Shown one piece after another: positions 1-11,074 of a stretch of DNA of 64,000 nt. The notes beneath the pieces were generated by a model, which was not told where the DNA came from, searched no databases, and was given only the letters and a program-made list of their open reading frames with translations. The first letter of the stretch is position 1. Every line of letters begins with the position of its first letter. A program made the translations under genes and the position numbers. Origin of the DNA: Atherinomorus stipes (Eukaryota; Chordata; Actinopteri; Atheriniformes; Atherinidae). Where the stretch lies: NCBI GenBank assembly GCA_023101725.1, contig JALJCO010003008.1:1-64000 (forward strand), read 5' to 3'.

Positions 1-129
1 TTCTTTAAGATGGAGAACAGATGGAAGAAGGTGAATGCTGCTTGTTTCAGTGTTTCTCCATCACAGCAGAACATCATTGTGGTGAACCTGGTTGCATCCT
101 GAAGCAAAGTTTTCACAAGAGAGTCTCAC

Positions 130-181
130 CCTGAACAAGGAGCCCCAGGGTGGTCAGCAGTAGAGTCAGTGACATCATCAT
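130..181 (-). CDS. V1: leader exon of a group B Ig kappa-type V gene (V exon outside window)
   Basis: This is the first exon of an immunoglobulin light-chain V gene. It reads leftwards and encodes [17 protein letters not shown] plus one base of a split Gly codon, followed by a GTGAG donor at 125-129. The peptide is a hydrophobic signal sequence that sends the light chain into the ER. It equals the leaders of V3, V6, V8, V11, V14, V16 and V18. Three ATGs stand in a row; the outermost is taken as the start. An octamer-type promoter element (ATGCAAAC on the plus strand, 7 of 8 to the kappa octamer) lies at 259-266, 78 bp upstream. The V exon must lie left of base 1, so its integrity is unknown. 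Confidence 0.85.
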
Positions 182-266
182 TGTGTCTCTGAAAGGTCTG
201 AACAGCCACTGATCAACACTGACCTCTTAACAGCTGCAAGCAGAGAGGCAGGACACATATGCAAAC

Positions 267-1871
267 ACACACAGTCAGTCAGCTGCACAGCATCCTCTAC
301 ATGGTTTTTACATTGATGAATTGCTGATGTTAGTTGTACTTATTTGTACTTGTTACATATTCATTTACACGTGTATCTGCAGCTGATCCATGTCGTTTCT
401 TCAAGGTTGATGAAAAAACGACTGACTGCTTAATACTTTTTTTTTTTACCTCTGAAGTCCAGTTTGTTTCCATTCAGAAACATCACCTCATGATTCATAT
501 ATATTTTTTATTGTTTCTTTTTTTTTCTTCTTTCCTTGAGAAATCATCCAAATCACCCGAGTTATCAGACTGAGAAATTCTCCTGGTCGGATCATCAGTC
601 CATCACAGAGCAGATACAGAAACTACCAACAATACTGGGTGTTCTGGGTTTTTATTCATTATGTCTACGTCTCAGAGGATACAGGATAAAAACTTAGATG
701 TCTTTCATTAATGCATATAGTGCTTTTATAATAAGTTATTTAATTCAAATCTGAATGAAGATGCATCTTGAAAAGAAGATCGAATGTTTGTGTGCAGCTG
801 AAAGAAAAAAACTTGCTCAACAATGTTTATTGTTGGTTTGTGTTGTAGACTTTGAGCAGATTAAAACTGTTTAAAATTCAGTGTTTCCATGGTAACTTCT
901 AGCTGCCATTATTGTATCAAGCTGTTTTTTACAGTTATAAATGCAAATTCTTTTAGGGGAGTTTTTTGGGTTTGTTTCCTGTAAGAATTTTGATGTGTTC
1001 ATCTTTTTCATCATCAAACCCAATAAATTTATTGATAAAGCTTTAATAATGCATTTATTTGTCATTGTCACACCAACTAATCTTTAGGAAGAAGACTTCT
1101 CACTTTAAATTTGGTATGAAGACATGTGTAGTTTCAACTTAAATCCAAACTTCCTTCTCTTTAAGACATAATTACTGATTCAAAGGATCAATTTGAACTC
1201 ATTTGCACTAATGATTAGAATTTGCTCCTTAAATCAAGATTGTAATATTTGGGCTTTTACTGAGAAGGTAAGTAAAAATATCACATGTATGTGTTTTGTG
1301 TTTTCTGGTTCTCATGTTGATGTGTTAGCTGGTGATTGTGAACTTATTGCAGGTGTTGGTCTCCATGAATATTTCTCTGAGACAGATCATGTCCAGCTGT
1401 GTAACATCTCTTCAAAACTTCGGCATCCTCATGTCCATTAAACAGAACAAAGCGGAAAGAGCAATGAATTTAATATTATGTTGTTTTCAGTTCTTCTGTT
1501 TTATGTCCAAGAGCTACTTTCTGCATAAAATAACAGATTTATTCATAGAAAAAGATGTTCATGCTGTTTCATTGTTGTCTCATTAATGCCAGGATTTACA
1601 TGAGACTGGGAAGTATCAAATTTTCATTTTAAACTATTGCTTTTCAAACCAATAACAGGCCTGTTTGTTGTTATATTGCAATCATTTCATCAGTGCGATT
1701 TGATGTTTTAAATTCACGGTCATTTTTTTCCACTTTTCACTTATAGAGTCAAATACTACGACTTGAGGAAGACAGCTGATGCTGAATTAAAGATAAAGTT
1801 AATAAAAATTATGCTAAACCTGTAGTAACTTCCAGCTGCACCAGCTTCAGTTTCTGTTCATTCTGACTGAA
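267..1871. other. 5' flank of V1 and spacer to V2; no gene recognised
   Basis: AT-rich spacer without a convincing coding exon. It belongs to the duplicated unit and reappears at 12,042-13,658. A sub-block around 1,285-1,445 also recurs at about 60,541-60,690. Short ORFs here are not conserved in frame between copies. Confidence 0.6.
1285..1445. repeat. Recurrent intergenic block, copy 1 (others near 13,080 and 60,541)
   Basis: A stretch starting near TTTTCTGGTTCTCATGTTGA recurs with about nine-tenths identity by eye upstream of group A genes V2, V7 and V19. It contains a splice-acceptor-like TTGCAGG. Overlapping ORFs exist on both strands, but indels (for example a 6-base loss in the 13 kb copy) and stops vary, so I do not call a gene. 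Similarity is expected from duplication alone. Confidence 0.6.
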
Positions 1872-1899
1872 GGTTTTTGTATGATGATTTTCTATTGTG
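1872..1899 (-). other. 12-RSS of V2 (degenerate heptamer)
   Basis: Nonamer 1872-1880 is consensus and the spacer is 12 bp. The heptamer at 1893-1899 reads CACAATA on the V strand: the critical CAC is kept and two later positions have changed. Confidence 0.85.
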
Positions 1900-2380
1900 A
1901 GAACACAGCCTGACTGTTCAACCAGTGATTACTCTGACAGTAATAAACTCCTGCATCTTCAGCCTGAACTCCACTGATGGTCAGAGTGAAGTCAACTCCA
2001 TTCCCTGCTCCACTTCCACTAAATCTGGAGGAGATTCCTGAAAATCTGTCTGATGTTCTGTAGATCAGAGTTTTAGGAGCTTCTCCAGATCTTTGATGGT
2101 ACCAGGCCAGGTAGTACTGTGAGCCAGAGTAACGAGCTACTATTGGACTGACTTTACAGTCAATAGTGACAGTTTGACCGAGCTGCACTGATTTGGCTGC
2201 TGACTGAGTCACAACAACATTTTGTCAAACAGACCCTGAGGAGAGAGAAGAAACACTGGACATGAGATGGTGAGGTGAAACTCAGCTACACTCCAAATGA
2301 TTTTCACATCACAGAAAAATGATTTTCTCACCCTGAGTGAAGCAGAGGAGAGTCCAGATGAGGACACAGATCAAAGTCAT
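1900..2380 (-). pseudogene. V2: group A Ig kappa-type V pseudogene
   Basis: Leader exon 2332-2380 encodes [17 protein letters not shown] exon is 1900-2235. The V domain keeps both Ig cysteines, the FR2 Trp and the GVYYC motif, with germline CDR3 [15 protein letters not shown] at 2225-2227 replaces the Gly codon just before the first framework strand, so any transcript would stop at once. The RSS heptamer is degenerate. The usual group A promoter (octamer plus TATA-like box) is missing: sequence diverges right after the leader, at GGCTGTGCAG. V7 has the same promoter loss, so that loss predates the unit duplication. Dead by three independent criteria. Confidence 0.9.
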
Positions 2381-2975
2381 GATTTCTGTGGCTGTGCAGT
2401 TTTGTTTATTAATTGGATCTTTTAGATCCATTTATCATGTTTCAAAGTTTTACTTTTTACTGGTTAATGATGTGACAACAATTATTATTTTTAAAACACT
2501 GTTCTGATTTTAAAAAATGAATGCTTTTATTACCCTCACAAAAAAAAAAAAAAGTTTACCTTAACAGGATTAACACATGAACAAGATCATTCAGCAGATG
2601 TTTCATTATTTCAGTAAACCATTTGTTCAACTGATAGTTGACACAAATTTTCACACCTTATTTGAAATTTATTCATTTTTTGCTACTTAATATCACTAAG
2701 AAATTAGAGGCGTTATTAGTTAAGTTTTAGGGATTGTGTTACTAAACTCTGAGCATTAAACTCAGAGAACTGAAATTGAACTTTTGCAAGGAGTAAAATT
2801 GTGTAAATAGTATTCAGAAAAAAACCTCTTGACAATTTAAATCTCATTAACTATATTCATTGAATGTATTAAATGAAATTCCATTCAGCTTTTTTTGTGA
2901 GTTTGTTTGAGTTAAATGTGTTTTATAGTTTCAGTGTAGCTGTTGAGTCAGATCAGTTCCTCTTCGATGGAGGGA

Positions 2976-3003
2976 GGTTTTTGTACGACGTTGTATTACT
3001 GTG
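2976..3003 (-). other. 12-RSS of V3
   Basis: Nonamer 2976-2984, spacer ACGACGTTGTAT, heptamer 2997-3003. On the V strand the heptamer is CACAGTA, with only the last base off consensus. Confidence 0.9.
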
Positions 3004-3570
3004 TGAACGGTGTGCTGCTACTCTGCTGACAGTAATAAACTCCTGCATCTTCAGCCTGAACTCCACTGATGGTCAGAGTGTAGTCACTCCCAGATCTACT
3101 TCCACTGAAACGACTTGGAATTCCTGACTGACGATTTGATACTTGATATATCAAGAGTTTAGGAGCCTCTCCTGTTTGTTGAAGGTACCAGTGAAGATAG
3201 CTGCTACCACTTGTACTCATTTTACATCTAAGTGAGACAGTCTGTCCTGGAACAACAGACTGAGATCCAGGAGTCTGAGTCAGGGTGATTTCTCCTGATG
3301 AACCTGGAAAACATGAAAAAGAGGAGAAGAGTTACTGAGACAAATCCAGCTGGAAGAAAGATGATCAACATCAACCAGAAGAGAATGATTTCTTTAAGAT
3401 GGAGAACAGATGGAAGAAGGTGAATGCTGCTTGTTTCAGTGTTTCTCCATCACAGCAGATCATCATTGTGGTGAACCTGGTTGCATCCTGAAGCAAAGTT
3501 TTCACAAGAGAGTCTCACCCTGAACAAGGAGCCCCAGGGTGGTCAGCAGTAGAGTCAGTGACATCATCAT
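3004..3570 (-). CDS. V3: group B Ig kappa-type V segment
   Basis: Leader exon 3519-3570 and V exon 3004-3303 (300 nt) are separated by a 215-bp intron with GT and AG ends. After signal-peptide removal the domain begins [15 protein letters not shown]. It has CDR1 TSGSSY, FR2 [20 protein letters not shown]2 QVS, FR3 [25 protein letters not shown] and germline CDR3 QQSSSTP. Both canonical cysteines and the core Trp are present and no stop is seen. The octamer is at 3648-3655, 78 bp upstream of the ATG. Role: antigen-binding half of a light chain after joining to a plus-strand J by inversion. Probably functional. Confidence 0.93.
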
Positions 3571-3655
3571 TGTGTCTCTGAAAGGTCTGAACAGCCACTG
3601 ATCAACACTGACCTCTTAACAGCTGCAAGTAGAGAGGCAGGACACATATGCAAAC

Positions 3656-4692
3656 ACACACAGTCAGTCAGCTGCTCATCATCCTCTACATTTCATCATG
3701 AATGATCCTCACTTTTCATGACAGATATTTAAGGTTTTGAGGTTTGTTTTTTTTTTTTAATTTTCCATACTTAAATAATTTATTTTATGTTTCTTTTTTA
3801 AATTGACCATCTTTACTTTACATATAACAGTAGTAGCACATCTTCATGTTTATAACAAATTCAATCAGGGAAAACAACATGTCATTATCCGAAAAAATAT
3901 AAAAAATCTGAAATCATTAAATCCCTAAACAATTCTCTTTAAATCACAATCAGCTTTAAAAAAGTGAACCATTACTGTTTACGTTCATCCCACTTACACA
4001 CGTCTTAAACTGGTTTACACATTACATTTTATTTAACATCTCAGATTGCCACAGTAATCGATTGTTTTCAGTTATAAACGTGCACTTTTTAAGTTTCATG
4101 AACAGCACCGTTCATGTTCAGGAGCTGTTGCAGCTTTTCTCTGCTTCTGAATGAGCAGAAACAACAGAGAGGGTTCTGTTTCAGTGGCAGAAACCTCCAG
4201 ATAGACAGACTGATTGTAGATTGAATAGATTGAATTATAATTTTGTCATTCTCAGTTTATGTCCAAATGGTGCTTTTTGCATAAAGTTGGTAACAGATTC
4301 CATCAACACAGAAAGAGATGTTCTTTTTTTCTTCTTAGAACAAAAGTATCATGTGATACACAAACTGTAAAGCAACATATGGACCATAATTTTTGTTTCA
4401 TATTATACGTTTAGAAGTTGATTTTAAACTGATTCTGTTACATCACAACAGTTAAAACAGTGGAACTGGTTCTGGTGGGTGTTGTGGGGCTTTAAAAGTT
4501 ATTTTGATCTAACTGGGAAGATTTTTATTGACATTTTTCTACTCCTATAATCCTAATTGAGGTAAAAAGCTGACTGATTTTGTTGGAAGAAGAGAAATGA
4601 TCCAAGTGTTTGTGTTCAGTGAACTATAGAAATATCTGCAGCAGCTTCAGCTGCAGCAGTCGGTTCAATTTCTGTTCATTCTGACAGAAGGA
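3656..4692. other. Spacer between V3 and V4; no gene recognised
   Basis: AT-rich non-coding DNA. The matching spacer in the duplicate unit is 15,434-16,456. I see no coding exon, RNA gene or transposon ends. Confidence 0.6.
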
Positions 4693-4720
4693 GGTTTTTG
4701 TACGATGATTTTTCACTGTG
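4693..4720 (-). other. 12-RSS of V4
   Basis: Consensus nonamer 4693-4701, spacer ACGATGATTTTT, consensus heptamer 4714-4720. Confidence 0.93.
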
Positions 4721-5192
4721 TGAACACATTCCCACTGTGATAACTCTGACAGTAATAAACTACTGCATCTTCAGCCTGAACTCCACTGATGGTCAGAGTG
4801 AAGTCAACTCCATTCCCTGCTCCACTTCCACTGAATATGGACGAGATTCCTGAAAATCTGTCTGACGTTCTGTGGATCAGAAGTTTAGGAGCTTCTCCAG
4901 ATTTCTGATGGTACCAGGCCAGGTAGTACCGCGAACCAGAGCGATGAGCTACTTTTGGACTGACTTTACAGTCAATAGTGACAGTTTGACCAAGCTGCAC
5001 TGATTTGGCTGCTGACTGAGTCACAACAACATTTTGTCCATCAGACTCTGAGGAGAGAGAAGAAACACTGGACATGAGATGGTGAGGTGAAACTCAGCTA
5101 CACTCCAAATGATTTTCACATCACAGAAAAATGATTTTCTCACCCTGAGTGAAGCAGAGGAGAGTCCAGATGAGGACGCAGATCAAAGTCAT
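4721..5192 (-). CDS. V4: group A Ig kappa-type V segment
   Basis: Leader exon 5144-5192 ([16 protein letters not shown]); 96-bp intron; V exon 4721-5047. Mature FR1 is [20 protein letters not shown]1 is VAHRSGSRYY, FR2 is [17 protein letters not shown] and germline CDR3 is a short QSYHSGNV. One change in a usually fixed spot: AEDAGVYYC reads AEDAVVYYC. An ATG inside the intron makes the V exon look like a longer ORF starting MSSVSSLSS, but that part ends in the TCTCCTCAG acceptor and is intronic. Promoter: TATA-like GTTTATAG near 5258-5264 and octamer (ATGCAAAG on plus) at 5296-5303. Nearest V to J1. Probably functional. Confidence 0.93.
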
Positions 5193-5826
5193 GATTTCTG
5201 TGGCTTCTGTTGTCATGAAGGACAGCTGTCAGTCATCCAGTCTTCATCTCTCAGGACTATAAACTCTCCCAGAGCACTGGAGCATGGTGCTGCTGATGCA
5301 AAGCGGCTCTCTATGGAAATGTTCGGACTCCATCAGGAAAATGGATCAATATGATGATAATTGTCAATGGATCAATCAGTTTCTACATTTGCTGATTAAT
5401 AAAAGAATGTGTATAATCATATGAGTGACACAAAATTTGGGGGTTAATTGACAACTTTGGAAATCCTCACTTCATTTCACCCCTCATCATTTATCACCAT
5501 AAATATTATATAAACGTCAGTGTTAACAAACTTGAAACGTTTTCTCAGCTGGTTCAAATTTAATTCACGCAGGTTTAAAAAACAATTTCATACAGTTTTT
5601 ATTGGGGAATTAAGGGTCTAGGATTCCTTCAAAACTATGCTCAAGCTCATGTTGTGTTTTTAACAGTCTAATCATTTCAAAATTATACTATCATTGTACA
5701 ATAAAGTTAAAAGATATTCTCATATTTACAAAGTTTTCTGACAGTCAGTATTATCTTTGCAAACTATTAGAAATGTTCTGCTGCTTTGTTTGTTTCAGAG
5801 TCAGAGAGCCGTGTCTGTACATCAGA

Positions 5827-5865
5827 GGTTTTTGTACGGCGGTTCAATGAGTTTGTATCACTGTG
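5827..5865 (+). other. 23-RSS of J1
   Basis: Nonamer GGTTTTTGT at 5827-5835, a 23-bp spacer (5836-5858) and heptamer CACTGTG at 5859-5865. The 23-bp spacer on J against 12 bp on V is the kappa arrangement. Confidence 0.95.
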
Positions 5866-5903
5866 GTACACGTTCGGTGGAGGAACCAGACTGGATGTTA
5901 ACT
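5866..5903 (+). CDS. J1: Ig kappa-type joining segment
   Basis: Thirty-eight nucleotides encode [12 protein letters not shown] with the FGxG motif that forms the last V-domain strand. A GTAAGT donor follows at 5904. The exon ends in phase 1, matching the phase of the C1 acceptor at 7011-7012. J1, J2 and J3 have identical coding sequence and near-identical flanks. The intervening 1.1-kb intron (5904-7012) is AT-rich; I recognise no enhancer motif with confidence. Confidence 0.95.
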
Positions 5904-7012
5904 GTAAGTACCTTTAATTCTTTAAAACCTCGAATTCAGACCTTCTGCTTTATAGTATTTTCTTTATTTCTAACAAATTAATGTGGTTTTATATGATCTG
6001 TTTAACTTTTGATGAGGTCAGATTATATATTGGGAAAACTAAAACCTCCTTTAATAATATTTTTATGTAATATTTCGTGCTATGGTAATGAAATTTCATA
6101 TTTGTTGTCTTTATAATTTTTTGAAGAAGTTTTACCAGATTCAGAAAATGACTAATGTGATGAGTCTAGAGAACAGTTTAAGATCCAAACAGCATGATGT
6201 CTGTCACTGATTTCATGTTTAGATATGAAGTTCAGTATTTCTTTATTTAAGTAAAAACTTTTAAAGGTCTTAACTTTTTAGTCAGAAAATTATTGGGTAT
6301 CTTAAATCTGATAAGGATGAGAAAAAATTACATATGTGTTAAATTATTTAGAATCTGTAAACTTAGCAAGTTAATTGTTTAAACTACTTTTTTGTTCATG
6401 ACCAGCATTATTAACAATGCAAAAAAAAAAGAAAAGGAAAAATTCAGTGTCATCAAGAAGTTTTAATGTCACTTATTATCAAAATATAGTAAATATACTG
6501 ACCCGGTTATAAAGTTACACATTACTGATTGATTCAATGTAATTTATTGACCAAGTTACAGTAGTTTGAATAATAATGAAAAGAAGAAACTTTTAGACAG
6601 CTGTGTGGTAGGAAGAAAACTACTTTTTTTCTTCTAAATATTGCAGTGATTAATGACAAAATATAGATGTTTACGATATTTAATAATTTGAATGAAAAAA
6701 TACATAATTTGTGAAAACTGGTAGAAATCTAATTAATACTGAAGACAACTGACAACATCTGAAAGTTGAAAATTTAAATTAGAATTTTAAATTCGAATCC
6801 ATGATTTTAGTTAGAAGCAAAGTGACTCAGAAGAAACTGAAAACATCTAAAAATGTCTTGAACATTTTCATGTTTAGTACTGAAACCTGTCTGTTGCTGT
6901 GGTTGAGCAGTCATGCGTATCTGTTGCTATGGTAACTGAAATGAAAGCGAGAAGTGAAACACTGAGAAGGGGTTTCATCTAAGGTCTACAATGTGTGGTT
7001 CTGTCTCTGCAG

Positions 7013-7344
7013 TGGGACAAGTCCAGCCCACCCTGACAGTGCTGCCCCCCTCCGGTAAAGAACTGGACCAGGGGAGGGCCACGCTCATGTGTCTGGCCAA
7101 CAAGGGCTACCCCTCAGACTGGAGTCTGTCCTGGAATGTGGACGGCAGCAGCAGCAGCATCAGCTATGAGGAGAAAAAGAGTCCCGGGATGCTGCAGAAG
7201 GACGGCCACTACAGCTGGAGCAGCACCCTGAGTCTCTCTGCAGATGATTGGAGGAAGGTGGGCTCTGTGACCTGTAAGGCCACCCAGGGCTCCCAGACTC
7301 CAGTCTCAAAGCTACTGAGGAGAGACCAGTGTTCCCAGTTCTGA
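7013..7344 (+). CDS. C1: Ig light-chain (kappa-type) constant exon
   Basis: Single-exon C1-set Ig domain of about 110 residues, opened by a TCTCTGCAG acceptor. It starts [13 protein letters not shown] and shows the intradomain cysteines in LMCLANKG and VTCKATQG. The core Trp is in SLSWNV, followed by YSWSSTLSLSADDWRK. It ends DQCSQF, where the penultimate-region Cys is the expected bond to the heavy chain. Stop TGA at 7342-7344; poly(A) signal AATAAA at 7378-7383. GC content is far above the flanks, as usual for teleost C exons. Pairs with J1 upstream and can be used by V genes on either side through inversion. Confidence 0.96.
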
Positions 7345-7400
7345 CCTGACTCACTGGGACTCTGGGAGACGTAACAGAATAAAAGCAGTTTTCTGCATTA

Positions 7401-7402
<2 letters not shown>

Positions 7403-7451
<49 letters not shown>
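7403..7451. repeat. (CT)n microsatellite in C1 3' flank
   Basis: About 24 CT units directly after the poly(A) signal. The same tract is shorter at 19,171-19,189 and intermediate at 37,643-37,674 behind C2 and C3, so its length varies between duplicates. Confidence 0.9.
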
Positions 7452-7452
<1 letters not shown>

Positions 7453-7950
7453 TTCTGATTAACTACTTTCTTTTATTACTTTCTTCTGTATTGTTTTTAG
7501 TCTAATTAACTTTCCTTTTACTTTTATAACTGAAATTTTCACAATTTAATAAAAAGAAGTTTACAAAAGCAAGTGTTTTTATTAATGTCTTAGTAGATTA
7601 ATATAATCAGTTCCACCAGTTACAAAAAATGAAGAAGAAATGACACCATAGCTCATTTGAAATCTTTACAATTAAAAAAGTAAAAAAAGATGACATTTTG
7701 ATAAATCATATTAAGTCATTATTGACATTTTTAGAGTCTTGTTCTGCAAATTTCTAATTAAAGAATCCCTTTGTTGTTCCCAAGAAGATGCATCTATTGA
7801 AATATTTAAAAAGATAATACTATAAACAAAATGTGTCATTATAAAAATATTTTTGTGTAAATGGTTTAATAAAAGGCCGCATGATGCAGTTAATATTGTT
7901 CTTTTAGTTCATAAATACAGTGTTCAGAATCTGGCTAGGTATCTCATGCA

Positions 7951-8025
7951 GGCCCAGGCAGGACTTGATCCCACAGACTCCAGGGTGAGAGTCACATCCA
8001 CTTACCAGTCAGCCAAAAGGGCATT
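7951..8025 (-). repeat. tRNA-like / tRNA-derived SINE relic, copy 1
   Basis: On the minus strand a box-A-like GGCTGACTGGTAAG and a box-B-like GGATCAAGTCC are spaced as in a tRNA, and the T-stem can pair. The acceptor stem does not pair well, so this is a tRNA-derived relic, not a working tRNA. Copies sit at 19,688-19,762 and 38,510-38,584 because the unit was duplicated. Family not identified. Confidence 0.5.
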
Positions 8026-8462
8026 CCTGTCTCCAAGTAGCCGGAGCGCATGATCTCTCCGTGGTATTGTGACAGGACCCCACTCTGTCACAAGTATAAG
8101 TTGAAAGAAAACGCTTGCTAATTTAAAGGTAAACTTGCAACAGTTTTATCATTAAAATAAATGCATTTGACTCTGTAAAAATAATCACTTCTTATCTGGA
8201 ACATCCTCACTGTAACCAATAGATCATCGCAAGGTTACCTGTCAATGAATTAGCAACAGATTACACAGAAAAAAAGATTTATTGGAATATAAAACACTTA
8301 AAAGCACAACTCACTTGTCAATATTCACTTTCTGATGTTTGGATTCTTTTTCAAGATTAAAAATCTAAATAAACTTTTACTCTGTAACTTCAACCTATCA
8401 ATTTTAGTTTATAGATTCTTGTGAATGTGAAAGATGATTAAAGTCAATAAACTAAGTAGGGT

Positions 8463-8527
8463 AGAGCAGAAGCCCCGTGGTGCTGCAGAAGGACGGCCAC
8501 TACAGCTGGAGCAGCATCCTGAGACTC
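8463..8527 (+). pseudogene. Relic of a second C exon, copy 1
   Basis: Sixty-five bases translate to [17 protein letters not shown] and match the middle of C5 ([17 protein letters not shown]) better than they match C1. Similarity stops at both ends; there is no acceptor, no cysteine and no 3' part. It is a fragment of a lost constant exon 1.1 kb behind C1. Copies are at 20,199-20,263 and 39,023-39,087. Confidence 0.8.
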
Positions 8528-8960
8528 CATCATTCTCCTTCATTAGTTTGTCATTCATCCTCACGGCTTCATCTCTGTCCTGAAAAGAACCATGAATTTG
8601 CTGTAACTCACTTCACGCTGGATCTGAATGATAGTTTTATGATCGCAACTGTCACCTCAAACTACAAGTTTTATCTCAAGTGTAGTCTGTGATCTTTCTG
8701 TGTTTGTGTGAGTTCAGGTTCTCCATCTTCGTTTCACACCACTAAAACATGTCTGTGAAGTTATTAGTGGATCACGATGATTACAGAGTGAGTGAGGTGT
8801 GTTAGATTTATTCTGAAATGTCAAAGTCAACGTGGGAACATTAAGGGTGTGGTACAAATAATTGGGAAATTATTGGTTATAAAGATTTAAGTACTAATAA
8901 TAGATTTAGCTTTAATTGCTGTAAAAAGACGAAATTTCACACTTCATGTGTGCAAATGTC

Positions 8961-9010
8961 ACTTTATTCCTAAGGTTTTGGTCCTAGAGGACCTTCATCA
9001 GAGCAAACCT
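8961..9010 (-). other. Hammerhead-like motif / Penelope-type relic, copy 1
   Basis: Read on the minus strand: CTGATGA, a 5-bp hairpin (GGTCC TCTA GGACC), AAAAC, then CCTTAGG and AATA. This is the layout of the minimal hammerhead core found in Penelope-like retroelements, except that the conserved GAAA is AAAA here. Likely an inactive relic. Copies at about 22,983-23,030 and 39,519-39,567. Confidence 0.4.
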
Positions 9011-9448
9011 GAGCGGTAGTCCACTCACAGCTTTAATTGCTTTAAAAACATCCACAGATACAAGATTTCTGCAAGTTGAGGCTAAATGTTTTCTTTAAGT
9101 CCTCTTTGACAATGAAAGTTTTTATTTTAAAGTCTTTGTATTAGCATTATTTTTTTATATCTCTGATGCTTTCACATATTTCAAACAGTTGCAATAAGCT
9201 GTGTGAAGCTGAGCTTAAAGGTCACTCCCAGGAACCTTTTTTTTATAAGTGAAATAATTCTTTTCTGTTGGACAATCTGATAAAATCATGGATAGTAGAA
9301 ATTTTTGAAACAAGTTTTTTTTTTTTTTTTCCAATAATTGTCCTAATATGTGTTACTATTTGATATAAGCGTTAGTGTGTTTAATTGTGTGCTCAGTGAA
9401 CTGTTTCAGTCTCTTTCAGTTCAGTTTCTCTTCAGTATGAGTGACGGA

Positions 9449-9476
9449 GGTTTTTGTACGATGATTTTTCACTGTG
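9449..9476 (-). other. 12-RSS of V5
   Basis: Consensus nonamer 9449-9457, spacer ACGATGATTTTT, consensus heptamer 9470-9476. Confidence 0.93.
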
Positions 9477-9957
9477 TGAACACAAGCTGACTGTTGATGT
9501 AGTGATAACTCTGACAGTAATAAACTCCTGCATCTTCAGCCTGAACTCCACTGATGGTCAGAGTGAAGTCAACTCCATTCCCTGCTCCACTTCCACTGAA
9601 TCTGGACGAGATTCCTGAAAATCTGGCTGTTGTCACGTAGATCAGAGCTTTAGGAGCTTCTCCAGATTTCTGATGGTACCAGGACAGGTGGTACTGGGAA
9701 CCAGAGTAATGAGCTACTGTTGGACTGACTTTACAGTCAATAGTGACAGTTTGACTGAGCTGCACTGATTTGGCTGCTGACTGAGTCACAACAACATTTT
9801 GTCCAACAGACCCTGAGGAGAGAGAAGAAACACTGGACATGAGATGGTGAGGTGAAACTCAGCTACACTCCAAATGATTTTCACATCACAGAAAAATGAT
9901 TTTCTCACCCTGAGTGAAGCAGAGGAGAGTCCAGATGAGGACGCAGATCAAAGTCAT
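9477..9957 (-). CDS. V5: group A Ig kappa-type V segment
   Basis: Leader exon 9909-9957, V exon 9477-9812 (336 nt). FR1 is [17 protein letters not shown] with one family variant, VQLSQTV for VQLGQTV, shared with V13. CDR1 is VAHYSGSQYH, CDR2 VTT, germline CDR3 QSYHYINSQLV. All canonical residues are intact. Octamer at 10,061-10,068 and a TATA-like box near 10,022. Lies right of J1-C1 and left of J2-C2, so it could use either by inversion. Its closest relatives are V10 and V13 by position and flanks. Confidence 0.94.
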
Positions 9958-10516
9958 GATTTCTGTGGCTTCTGTTGTCATGAAGGACAGCTGTCAGTCA
10001 TCCAGTCTTCATCTCTCAGGACTATAAACTCTCCCAGAGCACTGGAGCATGGTGCTGCTGATGCAAAGTGGCTCTCTATGGAAATGTTCCCGCTCCAACT
10101 GGTATCACTCTGATGATGGTTAGCAATGAATCAACTAATTCAGATCAATTTAATCAAATAAAATGTTTGTTCTGCGGTTTTGTTCATGAAACAGATCTTT
10201 TAGATCCATTTATAATCTTTCAAAGTTTAACATTTTACAGGTAGGACTAACTTGCATATTCATGTTTGTGTAATGTGTAACATTATGTGACAAATATAAT
10301 TATTTTTATAACATGGTTCTGATTAAAAAAACAAAATTAATGCTTTTATTACCCCTGCAAAAAAAAGAAAAAAAAATGTTTACCATAACAGGATTAACAC
10401 ATAAGCAAAATCAGTTTTCAGCAGATATTTCATTATTTCAGTAAATCATATGATCAACTGATAGGTGACACAAATTTTCACACCTTATTTGAAAGTAAAT
10501 TTTCTTTTGCTACTTA

Positions 10517-11074
10517 AAGGTAGAGTCCGAAGTCCCTCCAGCGTTTCTGTTTGCAAACGACAGTATTCAAACTTGGTTCTCCTCCCTCTCAGGCTAATGG
10601 CCGCCTCGTTCTAGCTAACTTATTCAGCTTCAAGCTTCCCCTTCAGAGCTCAGAAGTGGGTACAAGCCAAACTATTATAAACCCTGGTTTTCCAAAGTGA
10701 TTATTATTATTGTTATTATTATCTGAAGCTCATCTTTTTTCTTCGGTGCATCCAAGGTGTTTTCTTTCTTTCTTTTTTTTTTTTCCTTCGAGAGTTGGAG
10801 TGACTGCCGTCTGCTCCAATCATGAGCTTATTCCCACACAGCGTCATGCTCTTAGCTCTGTCATTGGCTGCCGATACAACCAGAAATCTCCACCCAGAAA
10901 CATCCCGAACATACCAAAACAATACAAAAGAGCGAATTACAGGCAGGGGGAGAGAGAGTTGCATTCAAACGGACCACGGTACGGGAGTAGAGGCTCAAAG
11001 GCGGGGTTTGAGACGGATTTCATTTGCTCAAGTCTGACGTTTATTTTTTAAGGGGGAACTTCAGACTATACCTT
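10517..11074. mobile_element. MITE-like DNA transposon, copy 1 (TA target site)
   Basis: Terminal inverted repeats begin AAGGTAGAGTCCGAAGT on the left and, read inward from the right, AAGGTATAGTCTGAAGT. TA duplicates flank it at 10,515-10,516 and 11,075-11,076. The paralogous spots near 2,690 and 14,470 lack it, giving empty sites of the form CTACT-TA-ATATCAC. It has no transposase: ORFs inside are short and not conserved. A TA duplication suits Tc1/mariner-like mobilisation, but the family is not identified. Further copies: 24,538-25,091 and 41,071-41,622. Confidence 0.85.

Larger units (their letters stand above)
1..8960. repeat. Tandem duplication unit, copy 1 (V1-V2-V3-V4-J1-C1)
   Basis: This block recurs at about 11,772-20,684 in the same order and orientation. 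V1 leader matches V6 leader, V2 matches V7, V3 matches V8, V4 matches V9, J1 matches J2 and C1 matches C2. Offsets drift only from 11,779 to 11,761, so there are few indels. Coding, intronic and intergenic DNA are all highly similar, which indicates segmental duplication rather than conserved genes alone. Boundaries are approximate. Confidence 0.85.

Noticed and set aside
4948..5075. Extended group A V reading frame starting MSSVSSLSS
   Set aside because: That stretch is the 3' end of the leader intron, ending in the TCTCCTCAG acceptor, with a stop just upstream of the ATG.
5109..5354. Plus-strand ORF of about 80 codons starting [10 protein letters not shown], repeated beside every group A leader
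   Set aside because: It is the antisense of the leader exon and promoter of group A V genes; its conservation follows from those genes and from duplication.
7160..7354. Minus-strand ORF opposite C1 (also opposite C2, C3 and C5)
   Set aside because: GC-rich antisense shadow of the constant exon with no independent features.
7951..8025. Functional tRNA gene
   Set aside because: Box A and B are present but the acceptor stem does not pair, so only a relic is supported.
8477..8692. 71-codon ORF including [16 protein letters not shown] as a new gene
   Set aside because: Only the first part is C-exon homology; the rest is flank in an arbitrary frame without a start or splice context.
10710..11051. 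ORFs of 70-128 codons inside the 558-bp MITE copies
   Set aside because: Frames differ between copies, no known domain, and they run across homopolymer tracts.
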